DNA of 49,585 nucleotides from Methylophaga lonarensis MPL (GCF_000349205.1 NZ_APHR01000022.1:6-49590); one strand, 5' to 3'; positions 18,020 through 27,462 are shown, numbered from the stretch's first letter. Numbers and translations: made by a program. The notes: generated by a model from the sequence alone, not told the origin.

Positions 18020-19042
18020 TTAAAGGTATTTATCTACCAGCACTTCAGCAATTTGTACACTATTGAGCGCGGCACCTTTACGGACATTATCCGCAACAAC
18101 CCAGAGGTTCAAGCCATTTGCATGTGAAATATCTTCACGAATGCGTCCCACATAAACAGCATCTTTCCCTGATGCCTCTGTGACCGCCGTTGGATACCCA
18201 CCATCCTTACGCTCATCAAGCAAGACAACGCCCGGTGCATTGCTGAGCAGTTCTCTTGCCTGTTCTACAGTGATTTTATCGCGGGTTTCGATGTGTAACG
18301 CTTCTGAATGACCAAAAAACACCGGGACTCTGACCGCTGTTGGATTGACCTGGATTCGATCATCGCCCATGATTTTTCTGGTTTCCCAGACCATTTTCAT
18401 TTCTTCTTTTGTGTAGCCATTGTCCATGAAAACATCGATCTGAGGTAATACATTGAATGCGATCTGTTTTGGATAGACTTCAGCATCAACTGATCTGCCG
18501 TTAAGAAGAGCGGCAGTCTGGTGCGCCAGTTCATCCATGGCAGGTTTGCCACTGCCAGATACCGCCTGATAGGTACAGACATTAATCCGGCTGATACCCA
18601 CCGCATCATGAATGGGTTTCAAGGCAACCAGCATCTGAATGGTAGAGCAATTAGGGTTGGCGATGATTCCGCGCTGAGTGTACCCAGCAATAGCGTCGGC
18701 ATTCACCTCCGGTACCACTAATGGCACATCATCGTCATATCGAAACTGCGAAGTGTTATCGATGACCACACAGCCTGCTGCGGCAGCCTTGGGCGCATAT
18801 TCTGCTGAGACACTGGCACCAGGTGAGAACAAACCGACCTGAACCTTGCTGAAATCGAAGGTCGCCAAGTCTTCTACGATCAATGTTTTGTTGCCGTAAC
18901 TCACGCCACTGCCAGCAGAGCGTTCACTCGCCAAAGCATAGATTTTACCGACCGGGAAGTTACGCTGGTGCAAGATCTCCAGCATCGCTTCACCGACTGC
19001 ACCTGTAGCGCCTACAACAGCAACATCAACTTTTTTAGTCAC
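18020..19042 (-). CDS. asd: Aspartate-semialdehyde dehydrogenase
   Basis: Enzyme of 340 residues that reduces aspartyl phosphate to aspartate semialdehyde, the branch point to lysine, diaminopimelate, threonine and methionine. The NADP loop GATGAVGEAML, catalytic Cys132 in NPNCSTIQM, and the SGSGKPAM and HSEALHIET segments are present. It starts 26 bases after leuB ends and is followed by fimV after 36 bases. Relatives often carry a second, inactive asd-like copy (usg) at this place; here the catalytic cysteine is intact, so this is the working enzyme. Confidence 0.95.
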   Translation of the reverse strand: MTKKVDVAVVGATGAVGEAMLEILHQRNFPVGKIYALASERSAGSGVSYGNKTLIVEDLATFDFSKVQVGLFSPGASVSAEYAPKAAAAGCVVIDNTSQFRYDDDVPLVVPEVNADAIAGYTQRGIIANPNCSTIQMLVALKPIHDAVGISRINVCTYQAVSGSGKPAMDELAHQTAALLNGRSVDAEVYPKQIAFNVLPQIDVFMDNGYTKEEMKMVWETRKIMGDDRIQVNPTAVRVPVFFGHSEALHIETRDKITVEQARELLSNAPGVVLLDERKDGGYPTAVTEASGKDAVYVGRIREDISHANGLNLWVVADNVRKGAALNSVQIAEVLVDKYL

Positions 19043-19068
19043 TTTTCACCTGATTATCTGAATAATTT

Positions 19069-20139
19069 TTACAGGGCCGCAATAACTGCATCGCCCATTT
19101 CCGATGTGGAGACCTTCTGCATACCTTCAGAATGAATATCTGCAGTACGCAGGCCTTGGTCAAGCACTCGACTGACAGCCAACTCAACGCGGTCAGCCAA
19201 CATCGGTTCGTTAAGTGTATATCGTAACATCATTGCAACAGACAATATTGTTGCCAATGGATTTGCAATATTTTGCCCCGCGATATCGGGTGCTGAACCG
19301 TGGATAGGTTCGTACATGCCCTTGCTGTTTTCATCCAGCGATGCCGAAGGCAGCATGCCGATCGAGCCCGTCAACATAGAGGCACAATCAGAAAGAATGT
19401 CGCCGAACATATTAGTGGTCACCATCACATCAAACTGTTTAGGGGCTCGCACCAGTTGCATGGCTGCATTATCTACGTACATGTGGCTGAGCTGAACGTC
19501 CGGGTAGTCAGCAGCCAATGAAGTCATGGTCTCACGCCACAACTCTGTACATTCCAGCACGTTGGCCTTATCGACAGAACAAACACGTCCCTGACGTTTA
19601 CGGGCAATGTCAAAAGCCACTTTGCCGATGCGTTCAATTTCGCTTTCACGATAGATCAAGGTGTTGAACCCCTGCTTTTCGCCGTTTTCCAGCACACGAA
19701 TGCCTCTTGGTTGACCGAAGTAGATGCCGCCGGTCAATTCACGCACGATCATCAGATCCAGGCCAGACACAACCTCAGGCTTGAGCGTCGAAGCATCGGC
19801 GAGTTGAGGATATAGGATGGCTGGGCGCAGATTGGCAAACAAGTTCAATTCAGAACGCAATCCAAGCAGACCTTTTTCAGGACGAACGCTAATATCCAGT
19901 GATTCCCATTTGTAACCACCCACCGCACCAAGCAGGATTGCATCTGCAGATTTGGCCAGAGTCAGCGTAGCTTCTGGTAATGGCGTACCGGTTTCGTCAT
20001 AAGCGGCACCGCCAACCAGGCCATATTCAAGGCTGATGTCCAAGCCTTCTGCACTGAATTTTTCCAGAACTTTGACGGCTTCGGCAACGATTTCCGGACC
20101 AATGCCGTCACCAGCCAATACTGCTATTTTTTTTGTCAT
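19069..20139 (-). CDS. leuB: 3-isopropylmalate dehydrogenase
   Basis: NAD-dependent enzyme of 356 residues for the third step of leucine synthesis. GDGIGPEI at the N-terminus, LLGAVGG, the substrate arginines ([12 protein letters not shown]), [11 protein letters not shown] and the [23 protein letters not shown] cofactor region are all visible. It lies 30 bases after leuD and 26 before asd. The set leuD-leuB-asd-fimV is the gammaproteobacterial order, except that leuC is absent upstream. Confidence 0.96.
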   Translation of the reverse strand: MTKKIAVLAGDGIGPEIVAEAVKVLEKFSAEGLDISLEYGLVGGAAYDETGTPLPEATLTLAKSADAILLGAVGGYKWESLDISVRPEKGLLGLRSELNLFANLRPAILYPQLADASTLKPEVVSGLDLMIVRELTGGIYFGQPRGIRVLENGEKQGFNTLIYRESEIERIGKVAFDIARKRQGRVCSVDKANVLECTELWRETMTSLAADYPDVQLSHMYVDNAAMQLVRAPKQFDVMVTTNMFGDILSDCASMLTGSIGMLPSASLDENSKGMYEPIHGSAPDIAGQNIANPLATILSVAMMLRYTLNEPMLADRVELAVSRVLDQGLRTADIHSEGMQKVSTSEMGDAVIAAL

Positions 20140-20169
20140 TGTGATTCTGCTTGTTGAAAATGAAGAAAA

Positions 20170-20808
20170 TTAACTGAACAGCCAAGGCGCGTTGGCGCGG
20201 CGATTTTGCTCATAGGCTTTGATTTCGTCTGTGTGTTGCAGTGTCAAACCAATGTCATCAAGCCCTTCGATGAGACAGTGTTTCTTGAATGCATCCACTT
20301 CGAAATTGATGGTTTTTCCATCCGGGTAGCTAATCGTCTGTGCTGGTAAATCTACCGTGAGTTTGAAGCCGGCCTGCTGCTCAACCAGGCTGAATAGTTC
20401 ATCGACAATTGCTTCATCAAGGCGGATCGCCAAAATACCGTTCTTGCTGGTATTGCTGAAAAAGATATCTGCAAATGTAGGCGCAATCACCACACGAATG
20501 CCGAAATCAGCAAGTGCCCAGACAGCATGCTCCCGGCTGGAACCACAACCAAAGTTTTCTCTGGCCAGCAGGATGGTACCGCCTTGATAGCGCGGCTGGT
20601 TAAGCACAAAGTCAGGATTGATGGGACGCCCGGAACAGTCCTGACCGGGCTCGCCATGGTCCAGATATCGCCATTCATCAAACAGGTTGGGCCCAAAACC
20701 ACTACGCTTGATTGATTTCAGAAACTGTTTGGGAATGATGGCATCAGTATCAACATTGGGCCTGTCCAATGGAATAACGATACCGTTCTCAACCGAAAAT
20801 TTTTGCAT
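20170..20808 (-). CDS. leuD: 3-isopropylmalate dehydratase, small subunit
   Basis: Swivel domain of 212 residues that pairs with the Fe-S subunit LeuC to isomerise isopropylmalate. The signatures [16 protein letters not shown] and [14 protein letters not shown] are intact. The gene directly upstream on the same strand is a YceI protein, not leuC, so the large subunit must be encoded elsewhere. The yceI gap is only 24 bases, and no promoter stands out in it. Confidence 0.95.
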   Translation of the reverse strand: MQKFSVENGIVIPLDRPNVDTDAIIPKQFLKSIKRSGFGPNLFDEWRYLDHGEPGQDCSGRPINPDFVLNQPRYQGGTILLARENFGCGSSREHAVWALADFGIRVVIAPTFADIFFSNTSKNGILAIRLDEAIVDELFSLVEQQAGFKLTVDLPAQTISYPDGKTINFEVDAFKKHCLIEGLDDIGLTLQHTDEIKAYEQNRRANAPWLFS

Positions 20809-20832
20809 GTCTGCTGTTACTCTTTGTTTTAA

Positions 20833-21432
20833 TTATTCTGCAGTATTGAAGGTCATGTAAAACGTGACTGGAACTGCATGACTGATGTTGGGCAAGCCAA
20901 CAACATCGCGCAACCTTTCAACCCCTTTGACCAGATCAAAGTCAGTCACATCCAGCAATACCGGGTGCGCAGAATTCACCAGAATGCGTTGTTCCGAAAG
21001 TTTGCTGATCAGCACTTCCATAGCAACATTCTGTTGATTGCCATGTAAATCAAGGGTGGCTGTCATGTTGTTGGTGATGCTTTCGCCCACGGCTAACTCG
21101 TCAATGATACTGGTGTCAACTTCTGCTGTCAGGCTGGCAGTGGTAAATTCATCAACCTTGAACAGCATCTCACGCATTCTGTCATCGCGAAGCTCGACTT
21201 TGGTATCAACACTGGTCAAGTCAAACTGTATTTCAAGTTCACCTGCCTCTGAAATCTTGCCGCTAAAGCTTCTAAACTGGCCGACTTCAGCCACATGAAT
21301 TGCTTTGATGGAGACAAAGTTCAATCTTGATGCACTATTATCAAGCTGCCAGTCTGCCGCCAATGTAGTGGCAGACAAAGTGCCTGCAAAAGCCAAGGCT
21401 ATCAATTGCGCGACTGTTTTTCTTTGTGTCAT
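20833..21432 (-). CDS. Periplasmic YceI-family lipid-binding protein
   Basis: Protein of 199 residues with a signal peptide (cleavage after Ala25 in TTLA-ADW) and the YceI pattern: WQLDNSASRLNFVSIKA, then a long lipocalin-like beta barrel with SVDTKVELRDDRMREMLF. YceI proteins bind isoprenoid or other long lipids in the periplasm. The role here is unknown. It lies between the stator genes (23 bases) and leuD (24 bases), so co-transcription is likely although the functions look unrelated. Confidence 0.88.
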   Translation of the reverse strand: MTQRKTVAQLIALAFAGTLSATTLAADWQLDNSASRLNFVSIKAIHVAEVGQFRSFSGKISEAGELEIQFDLTSVDTKVELRDDRMREMLFKVDEFTTASLTAEVDTSIIDELAVGESITNNMTATLDLHGNQQNVAMEVLISKLSEQRILVNSAHPVLLDVTDFDLVKGVERLRDVVGLPNISHAVPVTFYMTFNTAE

Positions 21433-21455
21433 TTCTCACTCCTTAAATTTTTTGG

Positions 21456-22343
21456 TTACAGAGGACTGACCTCTGTCTCTAAGGCAGTATTTTCGCGCAT
21501 CAGTTCATCTACAGAGCGGGTGAGTTCTCCTTGTAATCCCTTGAGTACCACAATTTCCACCCTGCGATTTTTTGCGCGGTTCTCGGCACTGTCATTCGGA
21601 GCCAGCGGTTGTGTATCCGCATAACCCTCCAGAAAGAATCGCTTGGCCGGTATCTGCTCGTAACTCAGTAACTCATGAACCACCGAGGTAGCTCTTGAGG
21701 TCGACAATTCCCAGTTTGATCTGAACCGGGCCGTCCTGATGGGGACATCGTCGGTATGTCCAGCTACAGCAATCATGCCTTCTGTTTCCGCCAACACATC
21801 ATGAATTTTTTTCAATATCGGCATAAACGCCGGACTCAGTGCAGCGTCACCTGACTGAAACGAACCCTGTTCCTGAATTCTAATGATGATGCGATTGTGC
21901 AGATTCTCTACACTGATCAATCCTTGCTCTATTTCTTCTGCCAATGCTTCCTTGAATTCTTCTGCTTCCTGTCTTATCTGCTCGGCCATCGCCTCCATGA
22001 TAGCTTCTGCTTCCATGGTCACTTTTAATTCATCCTGAGGAATGTCCGTGGTTTCTTGCTGGACGACATTCAGTGGTGTCGGTCTCGGCTCACCAGGACT
22101 GAATTCCTGAGCGATAATGCTTGTGCCCTTGGGAATGGCGTCAGCAATAACCTCACGCTGAACACCAAAAGCCGCATCCAGCGAACGGACAACCATTTTG
22201 TACTTGATGGCATCAATTTCGGCAAAAGACAGCAATAATACAAAAAAACACAACAACAATGCCATCAAATCGGCAAATGTTGCCATGTAGGCAGGCAGCC
22301 CTTTCTTTTGTTGTTTCTTAAACGACTCCGTCTCTGTAGACAT
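21456..22343 (-). CDS. pomB: Sodium-type flagellar stator protein PomB (MotB family)
   Basis: Inner-membrane protein of 295 residues that, with PomA, conducts ions to turn the flagellum and anchors the stator to peptidoglycan. One transmembrane helix follows GLPAYM; the ion-carrying aspartate is Asp25 in TFADLMALL. The plug-side segment IPKGTSIIAQEFSPGEPRPTP matches PomB rather than H+-type MotB. A charged helical linker (about 105-145) leads to the OmpA-like domain, with AGHTDDVPI, the RSNWELSTSRA motif and NRRVEIVV. It starts 9 bases after pomA. Sodium coupling is inferred from similarity to Vibrio PomB. Confidence 0.9.
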   Translation of the reverse strand: MSTETESFKKQQKKGLPAYMATFADLMALLLCFFVLLLSFAEIDAIKYKMVVRSLDAAFGVQREVIADAIPKGTSIIAQEFSPGEPRPTPLNVVQQETTDIPQDELKVTMEAEAIMEAMAEQIRQEAEEFKEALAEEIEQGLISVENLHNRIIIRIQEQGSFQSGDAALSPAFMPILKKIHDVLAETEGMIAVAGHTDDVPIRTARFRSNWELSTSRATSVVHELLSYEQIPAKRFFLEGYADTQPLAPNDSAENRAKNRRVEIVVLKGLQGELTRSVDELMRENTALETEVSPL

Positions 22344-22352
22344 ATTGTGCTA

Positions 22353-23126
22353 TCAGGCTTGTTCTGCAGGAGTGGCCTCAGCGTCACGTCGCGAGGCGGG
22401 CAAGAAGTTTTTCAGCAGCTCTTCCAGCACTTTGGGGTTTTGCCCTTCCATGATCCCCATGACGCTCTCGATGATGATATTTTTGTTCATCAGCTCTTCA
22501 TTGCTGCGAAGTGCAAGTTTGTCAGCGATCGGCAAGGCAAACATATTGGCAATCATGGCACCATAGAGTGTTGTCAGCAGTGCGATGGCCATCGCTGGGC
22601 CGATTGATTTGGGGTCTGACATATTAGAAAGCATCTGCACCAGACCTATCAGCGTGCCGATCATGCCCATCGCTGGTGCAGCATCGCCCATTTGCCTGAA
22701 CACCTCCTGCCCTCTGGAATGTCGGTTAACCGTCTCGTTCATCTCGGTGATCAAGGCTTTGCGAACCACTGCCGGTTCGTGACCATCGACCATCATTCGA
22801 ACCCCCAGAGCCAACACAGGATTGGAGATTTCCTGACGTTCCAGTGCCAGCAATCCTTCCTTTCTGGCGATCCCGGCCAGCTCGACCACTCTGGCAATAA
22901 GTTCTTCGGGGGTATCGGACTTGTACATGAAAGCTTTGATCGCCGTTTTCAGTGAGCCGATGAACTGTTTAAGGGTGAAGCGCATCATCACCACCGCAAA
23001 GGTCCCGCCGACCACAATGGCAAACGAAGGTGGGTTTAGGAATGTCCCTGCCGCTGCTCCAAGCGCAATTGTTCCAACGATCAGGCCCCAAGCGATGAGC
23101 AGGCCGATTAGCGTAGCCAAATCCAC
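22353..23126 (-). CDS. pomA: Sodium-type flagellar stator protein PomA (MotA family)
   Basis: Inner-membrane protein of 257 residues with four predicted transmembrane helices. It starts MDLATLIGLLIAW and carries YKSDTPEELIARVVELA, then GDAAPAMGMIGTLIGLVQML and GPAMAIALLTTLYGAMIANM as helices 3 and 4, which together read like Vibrio PomA. The start codon is GTG at 23126, fixed by GGAGATAA three bases upstream. The gene opens the long minus-strand run and is divergent from fabI. I see no convincing sigma-28 or sigma-70 promoter in the 194 bases before it. No other flagellar gene is in the window. Confidence 0.9.
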   Translation of the reverse strand: MDLATLIGLLIAWGLIVGTIALGAAAGTFLNPPSFAIVVGGTFAVVMMRFTLKQFIGSLKTAIKAFMYKSDTPEELIARVVELAGIARKEGLLALERQEISNPVLALGVRMMVDGHEPAVVRKALITEMNETVNRHSRGQEVFRQMGDAAPAMGMIGTLIGLVQMLSNMSDPKSIGPAMAIALLTTLYGAMIANMFALPIADKLALRSNEELMNKNIIIESVMGIMEGQNPKVLEELLKNFLPASRRDAEATPAEQA

Positions 23127-23257
23127 GAATTATCTCCTTAAGTAGGTGTGCAGGGAGAAACAATTGAAATGTTAAACACATCTCATTCTACCCAATCAAA
23201 ACGAAAATCCATACACAGTGCAATAGATTTATTTCGCCTTGTACGCTTACGATTGGC

Positions 23258-23287
23258 TTGGACTTCCAGAGACCATCAAAATACGGT
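23258..23287 (+). promoter_or_regulatory. Possible promoter for fabI
   Basis: TTGGAC (23258-23263) and TACGGT (23282-23287) are 18 bases apart, 33 bases before the fabI ATG. The -35 is good and the -10 keeps only TA...T, so this is tentative. Confidence 0.3.
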
Positions 23288-23320
23288 ACTTTAATTTGAT
23301 TTTTGTATCAGGAGATCAAC

Positions 23321-24109
23321 ATGGCATTTCTTCAAGGTAAACGTGCCTTAATCGTTGGCGTTGCCAGCAATCGTTCAATCGCCGCCGGTATTGCACACGC
23401 CATGGCCCGTGAAGGTGCTGAACTCGCATTTACCTTCCAGAACGACAAGTTAAAGTCACGAGTTGAGAAAATAGCTGAAGAATGTCAATCGGATCCGGCA
23501 TTACTTTTTCCGTGTGATGTCAGCAGTGATGAAGAAATCAACGCGGTCTTCGAACAACTCGGCAAACACTGGGATGGACTGGATATCATCATCCACTCAG
23601 TCGCATTTGCGCCTCGTGAACAGCTGCAAGGCAGTTATGTTGACAGTGTCACTCGTGAAGGTTTTTCAATGGCAAATGACATCAGTGCCTATAGTTTTGC
23701 GGCACTTGCCAAAGCCGGCAAAGCCATGATGGCTGGTCGAAATGGCTCAATGTTGACGCTCAGTTATCTCGGTGCGGAACGTGCCATCGATAATTATAAC
23801 GTCATGGGGGTTGCCAAAGCGGCACTGGAAGCAAATGTGCGCTACATGGCCTACTCGCTTGGCCCGGAAGGCATTCGAGTCAATGCTGTTTCTGCTGGTC
23901 CGATCAAAACACTGGCAGCGGCCGGCATTGGCGACTTTGGCAAAATGCTTGCCTACGGCGAGCGAAATTCCCCCCTGCGCCGCAATGTTACTATCGAAGA
24001 AGTCGGCAATGTCGCAGCCTTCCTGTGTTCAGATCTCGCTTCAGGGGTAACCGGTGAAATTACTTATGTCGATGCCGGATACAACATTGTCGGTATCGGC
24101 GACAAATAA
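23321..24109 (+). CDS. fabI: Enoyl-[acyl-carrier-protein] reductase (NADH)
   Basis: Short-chain-dehydrogenase-like enzyme of 262 residues for the last reduction in each fatty-acid elongation cycle; it is the target of triclosan-type inhibitors. The FabI-specific nucleotide loop [13 protein letters not shown], Tyr149 in SYLG, and the catalytic Tyr159/Lys166 of YNVMGVAK fall at E. coli-like spacing. [15 protein letters not shown] follows. ATG 23321 has AGGAGA at 23310-23315; an in-frame ATG at 23303 precedes the ribosome site and is rejected. The gene is alone in its unit, with its own terminator. Confidence 0.97.
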   Translation: MAFLQGKRALIVGVASNRSIAAGIAHAMAREGAELAFTFQNDKLKSRVEKIAEECQSDPALLFPCDVSSDEEINAVFEQLGKHWDGLDIIIHSVAFAPREQLQGSYVDSVTREGFSMANDISAYSFAALAKAGKAMMAGRNGSMLTLSYLGAERAIDNYNVMGVAKAALEANVRYMAYSLGPEGIRVNAVSAGPIKTLAAAGIGDFGKMLAYGERNSPLRRNVTIEEVGNVAAFLCSDLASGVTGEITYVDAGYNIVGIGDK

Positions 24110-24136
24110 GCAAACCCAGTTAATCAAATACACTTC

Positions 24137-24168
24137 AAAACAGGGCATATCAATGCCCTGTTTTGTTT
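24137..24168 (+). terminator. Terminator after fabI
   Basis: A 12-base stem AAAACAGGGCAT (24137-24148) with ATGCCCTGTTTT (24153-24164), loop ATCA, then TTTTGTTT. Strong Rho-independent terminator, 28 bases after the fabI stop. Confidence 0.92.
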
Positions 24169-24198
24169 CTGGTCACAGAAAACTGCAGGAGTCACACG

Positions 24199-25431
24199 AT
24201 GAATGCGCGACTTGCCGGTTACTTGCTCTTTGCCATTATTATCGCGGCCATTATGGGCGTTTTTGTCGGCTGGTATTTCGCCGACTTTTCCAATCAAATC
24301 GACTGGCTAGGAGAGCTTTTTCTTAATGCGCTGAAAATGACTATCATCCCGTTGATCATTGCCTCCGTAATTTCAGGCATTGGCGCACTCGGTGATGTCA
24401 GACGGCTTGGCAAGTTCGGCGGGCTGACAGTCACATACTACTTCATGACCACGGCCATCGCTGTGTTAATCGGCTTAGTGGTAGTCAATTTGATCCAGCC
24501 CGGAGCAGGCATTCCACAAAGTGCCGCAGCTACCCCGGAACATATTCTGGAAAAACAGGGAACAGGCGTTGGTGATATTTTTCTGTCAATGATTTCGCCC
24601 AACCTGGTCGCATCTGCCAGTGATATGCAACTGTTGCCGTTGATCGTGTTTGCCATTTTGTTTGCAATGGCTCTGACCACTATCGGTGACAGGGCAAAGG
24701 CTGTTTTCAGCTTCTTTGATGGTGTCAATGAGGCCATGATGAAGCTGGTCACCTGGATCATGGTATTCGCCCCCATCGGTATTTTCGCTTTGATTGCCTC
24801 AAGACTTGGACAAGCTGGGGGCGGTGAAGCTTTTTTTGCTGAAATCCGTGCCGTCGGGCTTTATGTGGTCAGTGTGATTGCTGGTCTCGCAATACATTTT
24901 TGCTTGCTACTGGGTCTGCTGTTTGCAATGACAGGCCGCTCATTTGATTATCTTGTCTCCATGGGCAGAGCATTGATCACCGCCTTCGGTACCGCCAGCT
25001 CGTCATCAACCCTGCCACTGACAATGGAATGTGCTCGTGAAAGCGGTGTTGATGATCGCTCAGTCAAATTTGTGCTGCCGCTTGGCAGTACGGTCAATAT
25101 GGACGGCACGGCCTTATATGAAGCTGTGGCAGTTCTGTTTATCGCGCAGGCCTATGGCATCGATCTGACCACTACCCAACAGATTATCGTCTTTATTACC
25201 GCTACCCTCGCAGCCATTGGTGCAGCAGGTATCCCAGAAGCGGGGCTGGTGACCATGGTAATTGTACTTTCTGCGGTTGGTCTGCCTCTTGATGGTATTG
25301 CATTATTACTGGCAGTTGACTGGTTTCTGGACAGATTCAGAACGGTGACTAATGTATGGGGTGACAGTGTAGGTGCCGCAGTACTTGAAAAAGTGGCTAT
25401 CAACAGTCAACATAAAAAAGGCGCCTTATAA
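24199..25431 (+). CDS. Dicarboxylate/amino acid:cation symporter (DAACS family)
   Basis: Inner-membrane transporter of 410 residues of the GltP/DctA/GltPh fold, importing glutamate, aspartate or C4-dicarboxylates with Na+ or H+. Hairpin 1 carries the serine-rich motif FGTASSSSTLP; helix 7 has GSTVNMDGTALYEAV (the NMDGT cation site); hairpin 2 has AAGIPEAG; helix 8 has DWFLDRFRTVTNVWGDS with the substrate-binding Asp and Arg. ATG 24199 is chosen because GCAGGAG precedes it; an earlier in-frame ATG at 24163 lies inside the fabI terminator. The substrate cannot be fixed by eye. Its stop codon sits in the loop of its own terminator. Confidence 0.92.
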   Translation: MNARLAGYLLFAIIIAAIMGVFVGWYFADFSNQIDWLGELFLNALKMTIIPLIIASVISGIGALGDVRRLGKFGGLTVTYYFMTTAIAVLIGLVVVNLIQPGAGIPQSAAATPEHILEKQGTGVGDIFLSMISPNLVASASDMQLLPLIVFAILFAMALTTIGDRAKAVFSFFDGVNEAMMKLVTWIMVFAPIGIFALIASRLGQAGGGEAFFAEIRAVGLYVVSVIAGLAIHFCLLLGLLFAMTGRSFDYLVSMGRALITAFGTASSSSTLPLTMECARESGVDDRSVKFVLPLGSTVNMDGTALYEAVAVLFIAQAYGIDLTTTQQIIVFITATLAAIGAAGIPEAGLVTMVIVLSAVGLPLDGIALLLAVDWFLDRFRTVTNVWGDSVGAAVLEKVAINSQHKKGAL

Positions 25432-25442
25432 GGCGCCTTTTT
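25414..25442. terminator. Bidirectional terminator at the symporter stop codon
   Basis: AAAAAGGCGCCTT (25415-25427) pairs with AAGGCGCCTTTTT (25430-25442) over a two-base loop that is part of the TAA stop. A-run and T-run flank both sides, so it can end transcripts from the symporter and from the convergent ppiD, whose stop lies 45 bases away. Each arm contains its own GGCGCC palindrome. Confidence 0.9.
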
Positions 25443-25486
25443 AACCAGGACTTGTTGACCATTCATGGCCAGACTACAGGTCAGGA

Positions 25487-27385
25487 TTAGAACTGCTCTT
25501 CAGCCAGTCTCTGGTTATAAATCCTGATTTTTGCAGAGGCTTTGAGACTGTCGATAAATGCCTGTACCTCAGCATTGGCATTCAGACGATGCAGGTGAGC
25601 CAGCAGGCCATCTCGCTGTTCTTCTGATGCAGTCGACGGATCACCGTCATTCACTGCGGTCAGCTTGATGACAATGAAGTTTCCGTTATTGGCGGTAAAG
25701 CCACTGAATCTTGGTCTGTCAGTTACCTTGGGCATGCCAAAGGCACGATTCAGGATCTGAACACTGATATCAGTATTGTCACGGGAGTATGTCTGGCTTT
25801 CCTGCCAATTCGCCTCCAGGAAGAGTGACTGCGGATCAGCGCCACCTTCCAGTTGGCTTAGCTTCAATAAGCCATGATCCCGCGCTTTGTCACTTGCCTG
25901 CTCGAACCGCAATTGCTCTTCGATTGCCGGAGCGACAGATTCGAACGGCAATGCTGTGGCAGGAATGAGTCTATCTTTACGAACAACTACGTAATGTGTG
26001 TCAGAAATCTCGACTACAGTACTGTTGAGATTGTGATTGACTACATCATCGCTGAAAGCAGCCTGAACGACGGCAGCGTTTTCAGCAATACCTGAACCAC
26101 CATTACGGGTAAACAACTCCGATGTCTGAATTTCAAGGCCAAGTGCATTGGCCGCTGTGTCCAGACTTTCAGGATGTTCATAGGTCAGGTTGGCCAGTGT
26201 TTCAGCCATTTCAAAGAAGCGAAGATCAGCCTGTTGACGACGGTACATCGTCTCAACTTCTTCGCGAACATCCTCAAACTCGACTTGTTCAGCACGTTCG
26301 ATATCAGTGAGTTTTATCAAATGAACACCATATTCGGTTGTCACGGGTTCAGAGATATCGCCGATGTTGGCAAGTGCAAACACCGCCTCATCAAATTCCG
26401 GGTCCATGATGCCCATCTGGAAGAAGCCCAAATCACCGCCACTAGCTGCCGAGATAGAGTCTGCAGAGTAGGTTTGTGCAAGTGTTGCAAAGTCCTCACC
26501 AGACTCCAGCTTTGCCATGATTTCTTCAACAATAGCTTGAGCTTCTGCAGGTGAAGATTCGATCAAGATATGGCTGGCTCTGCGTTGCTCAGGACCACTG
26601 AACTGATTTCTGTTATCCAGGTAATAGCCACGCAGTTGAGCTTCATCTACATCGATATCGGCCATAACCACTGAGATATCAAGTTGCAGATATTCAACCG
26701 ATATTTGTTCAGGCGCGGTATACATCGATTGATTAACTTGATAGTAGGTGCGGATATCATCTTCAGCGACTTCAACTTCATCAAGATAATCCTGCGCACG
26801 CAACACACCAAAAGCGATTTCACGTGTTTGCATATCCAACGCTAACAGGTGATTCATTTCCTGTTCGGTCACGATAGTGCTGTTCTGAATGCTCTGACTC
26901 AGTTGCTCTGTCAGAATTTCGGAACGCAGTTGAGCCTCATAACCTGCGGGTGAGAAGCCCGCACGCAACAACATCATCGAATAGAGATCCGGATCGAAAA
27001 CGCCGTCACGATGAAACGCAGGATTGGAACGAATAATTCTGGCCACCGCAGCATCGTCCACTGTTTGTCCCAGTGAGCGTGTGGTTTCCTGAACCAGACG
27101 TTGTTCGATGAGGCTGTCGAGAATAGTACTGCGAACGTTTGCACCTTCGAACATGGAGGGGTCAAAGTCATCGCCAAGCATACTTCTCATTTGCTCTCTG
27201 TAGCGTGAAATTGCCTGTTGTAACTCGTTTTGAGTGATGTTGTCGCCATTGACTTTGGCAACAACCACATCGGAAGGCCCTGTCATGTAAGAGTTAACGC
27301 CCCAAAGCGCGAATGGAATGCTGATCAAGCCGACAATAAACCAGGCAACCCAGCCTTGGGCGCGATCTCGTATGATATGTAGCAT
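25487..27385 (-). CDS. ppiD: Periplasmic folding chaperone PpiD
   Basis: Membrane-anchored chaperone of 632 residues close to the SecYEG exit. One N-terminal transmembrane helix (about 13-34, WVAWFIVGLISIPFALWGV) is followed by a SurA_N-like chaperone domain (VAKVNGDNITQNEL). A parvulin PpiC domain (about 265-360: RRASHILI, GEDFATLAQTYS, GGDLGFF, EYGVHLIKL) and a C-terminal chaperone region come next. Length is typical (E. coli 623). In E. coli and Pseudomonas it follows hupB; here two tRNA genes lie between hupB and ppiD, with a strong terminator before ppiD. It therefore probably has its own promoter within 27386-27430, where I see none that is clear. Confidence 0.95.
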   Translation of the reverse strand: MLHIIRDRAQGWVAWFIVGLISIPFALWGVNSYMTGPSDVVVAKVNGDNITQNELQQAISRYREQMRSMLGDDFDPSMFEGANVRSTILDSLIEQRLVQETTRSLGQTVDDAAVARIIRSNPAFHRDGVFDPDLYSMMLLRAGFSPAGYEAQLRSEILTEQLSQSIQNSTIVTEQEMNHLLALDMQTREIAFGVLRAQDYLDEVEVAEDDIRTYYQVNQSMYTAPEQISVEYLQLDISVVMADIDVDEAQLRGYYLDNRNQFSGPEQRRASHILIESSPAEAQAIVEEIMAKLESGEDFATLAQTYSADSISAASGGDLGFFQMGIMDPEFDEAVFALANIGDISEPVTTEYGVHLIKLTDIERAEQVEFEDVREEVETMYRRQQADLRFFEMAETLANLTYEHPESLDTAANALGLEIQTSELFTRNGGSGIAENAAVVQAAFSDDVVNHNLNSTVVEISDTHYVVVRKDRLIPATALPFESVAPAIEEQLRFEQASDKARDHGLLKLSQLEGGADPQSLFLEANWQESQTYSRDNTDISVQILNRAFGMPKVTDRPRFSGFTANNGNFIVIKLTAVNDGDPSTASEEQRDGLLAHLHRLNANAEVQAFIDSLKASAKIRIYNQRLAEEQF

Positions 27386-27436
27386 AAGAAGAGAACCTTC
27401 AAGAAAAAACGAGTCAATCCTAACGATAATTCAGGC

Positions 27437-27462
27437 AAAAAAAAAGGCGCATTGAATGCGCC
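27437..27462 (-). terminator. Terminator after tRNA-Asp
   Basis: On the minus strand GGCGCAT/ATGCGCC (plus 27446-27452 with 27456-27462, loop TGA) is followed by nine T residues (plus-strand A-run 27437-27445). It lies 12 bases past the tRNA-Asp CCA end. Confidence 0.92.

Noticed and set aside
18003-18024. A terminator between asd and fimV in the AATCA/TGATT repeat
   Set aside because: The stem is only five bases, with no T-run, and the stretch is the end of asd; it is too weak to call.
24163-24198. An N-terminal extension of the symporter from ATG 24163
   Set aside because: That ATG lies inside the fabI terminator and has no ribosome site, while ATG 24199 is preceded by GCAGGAG.
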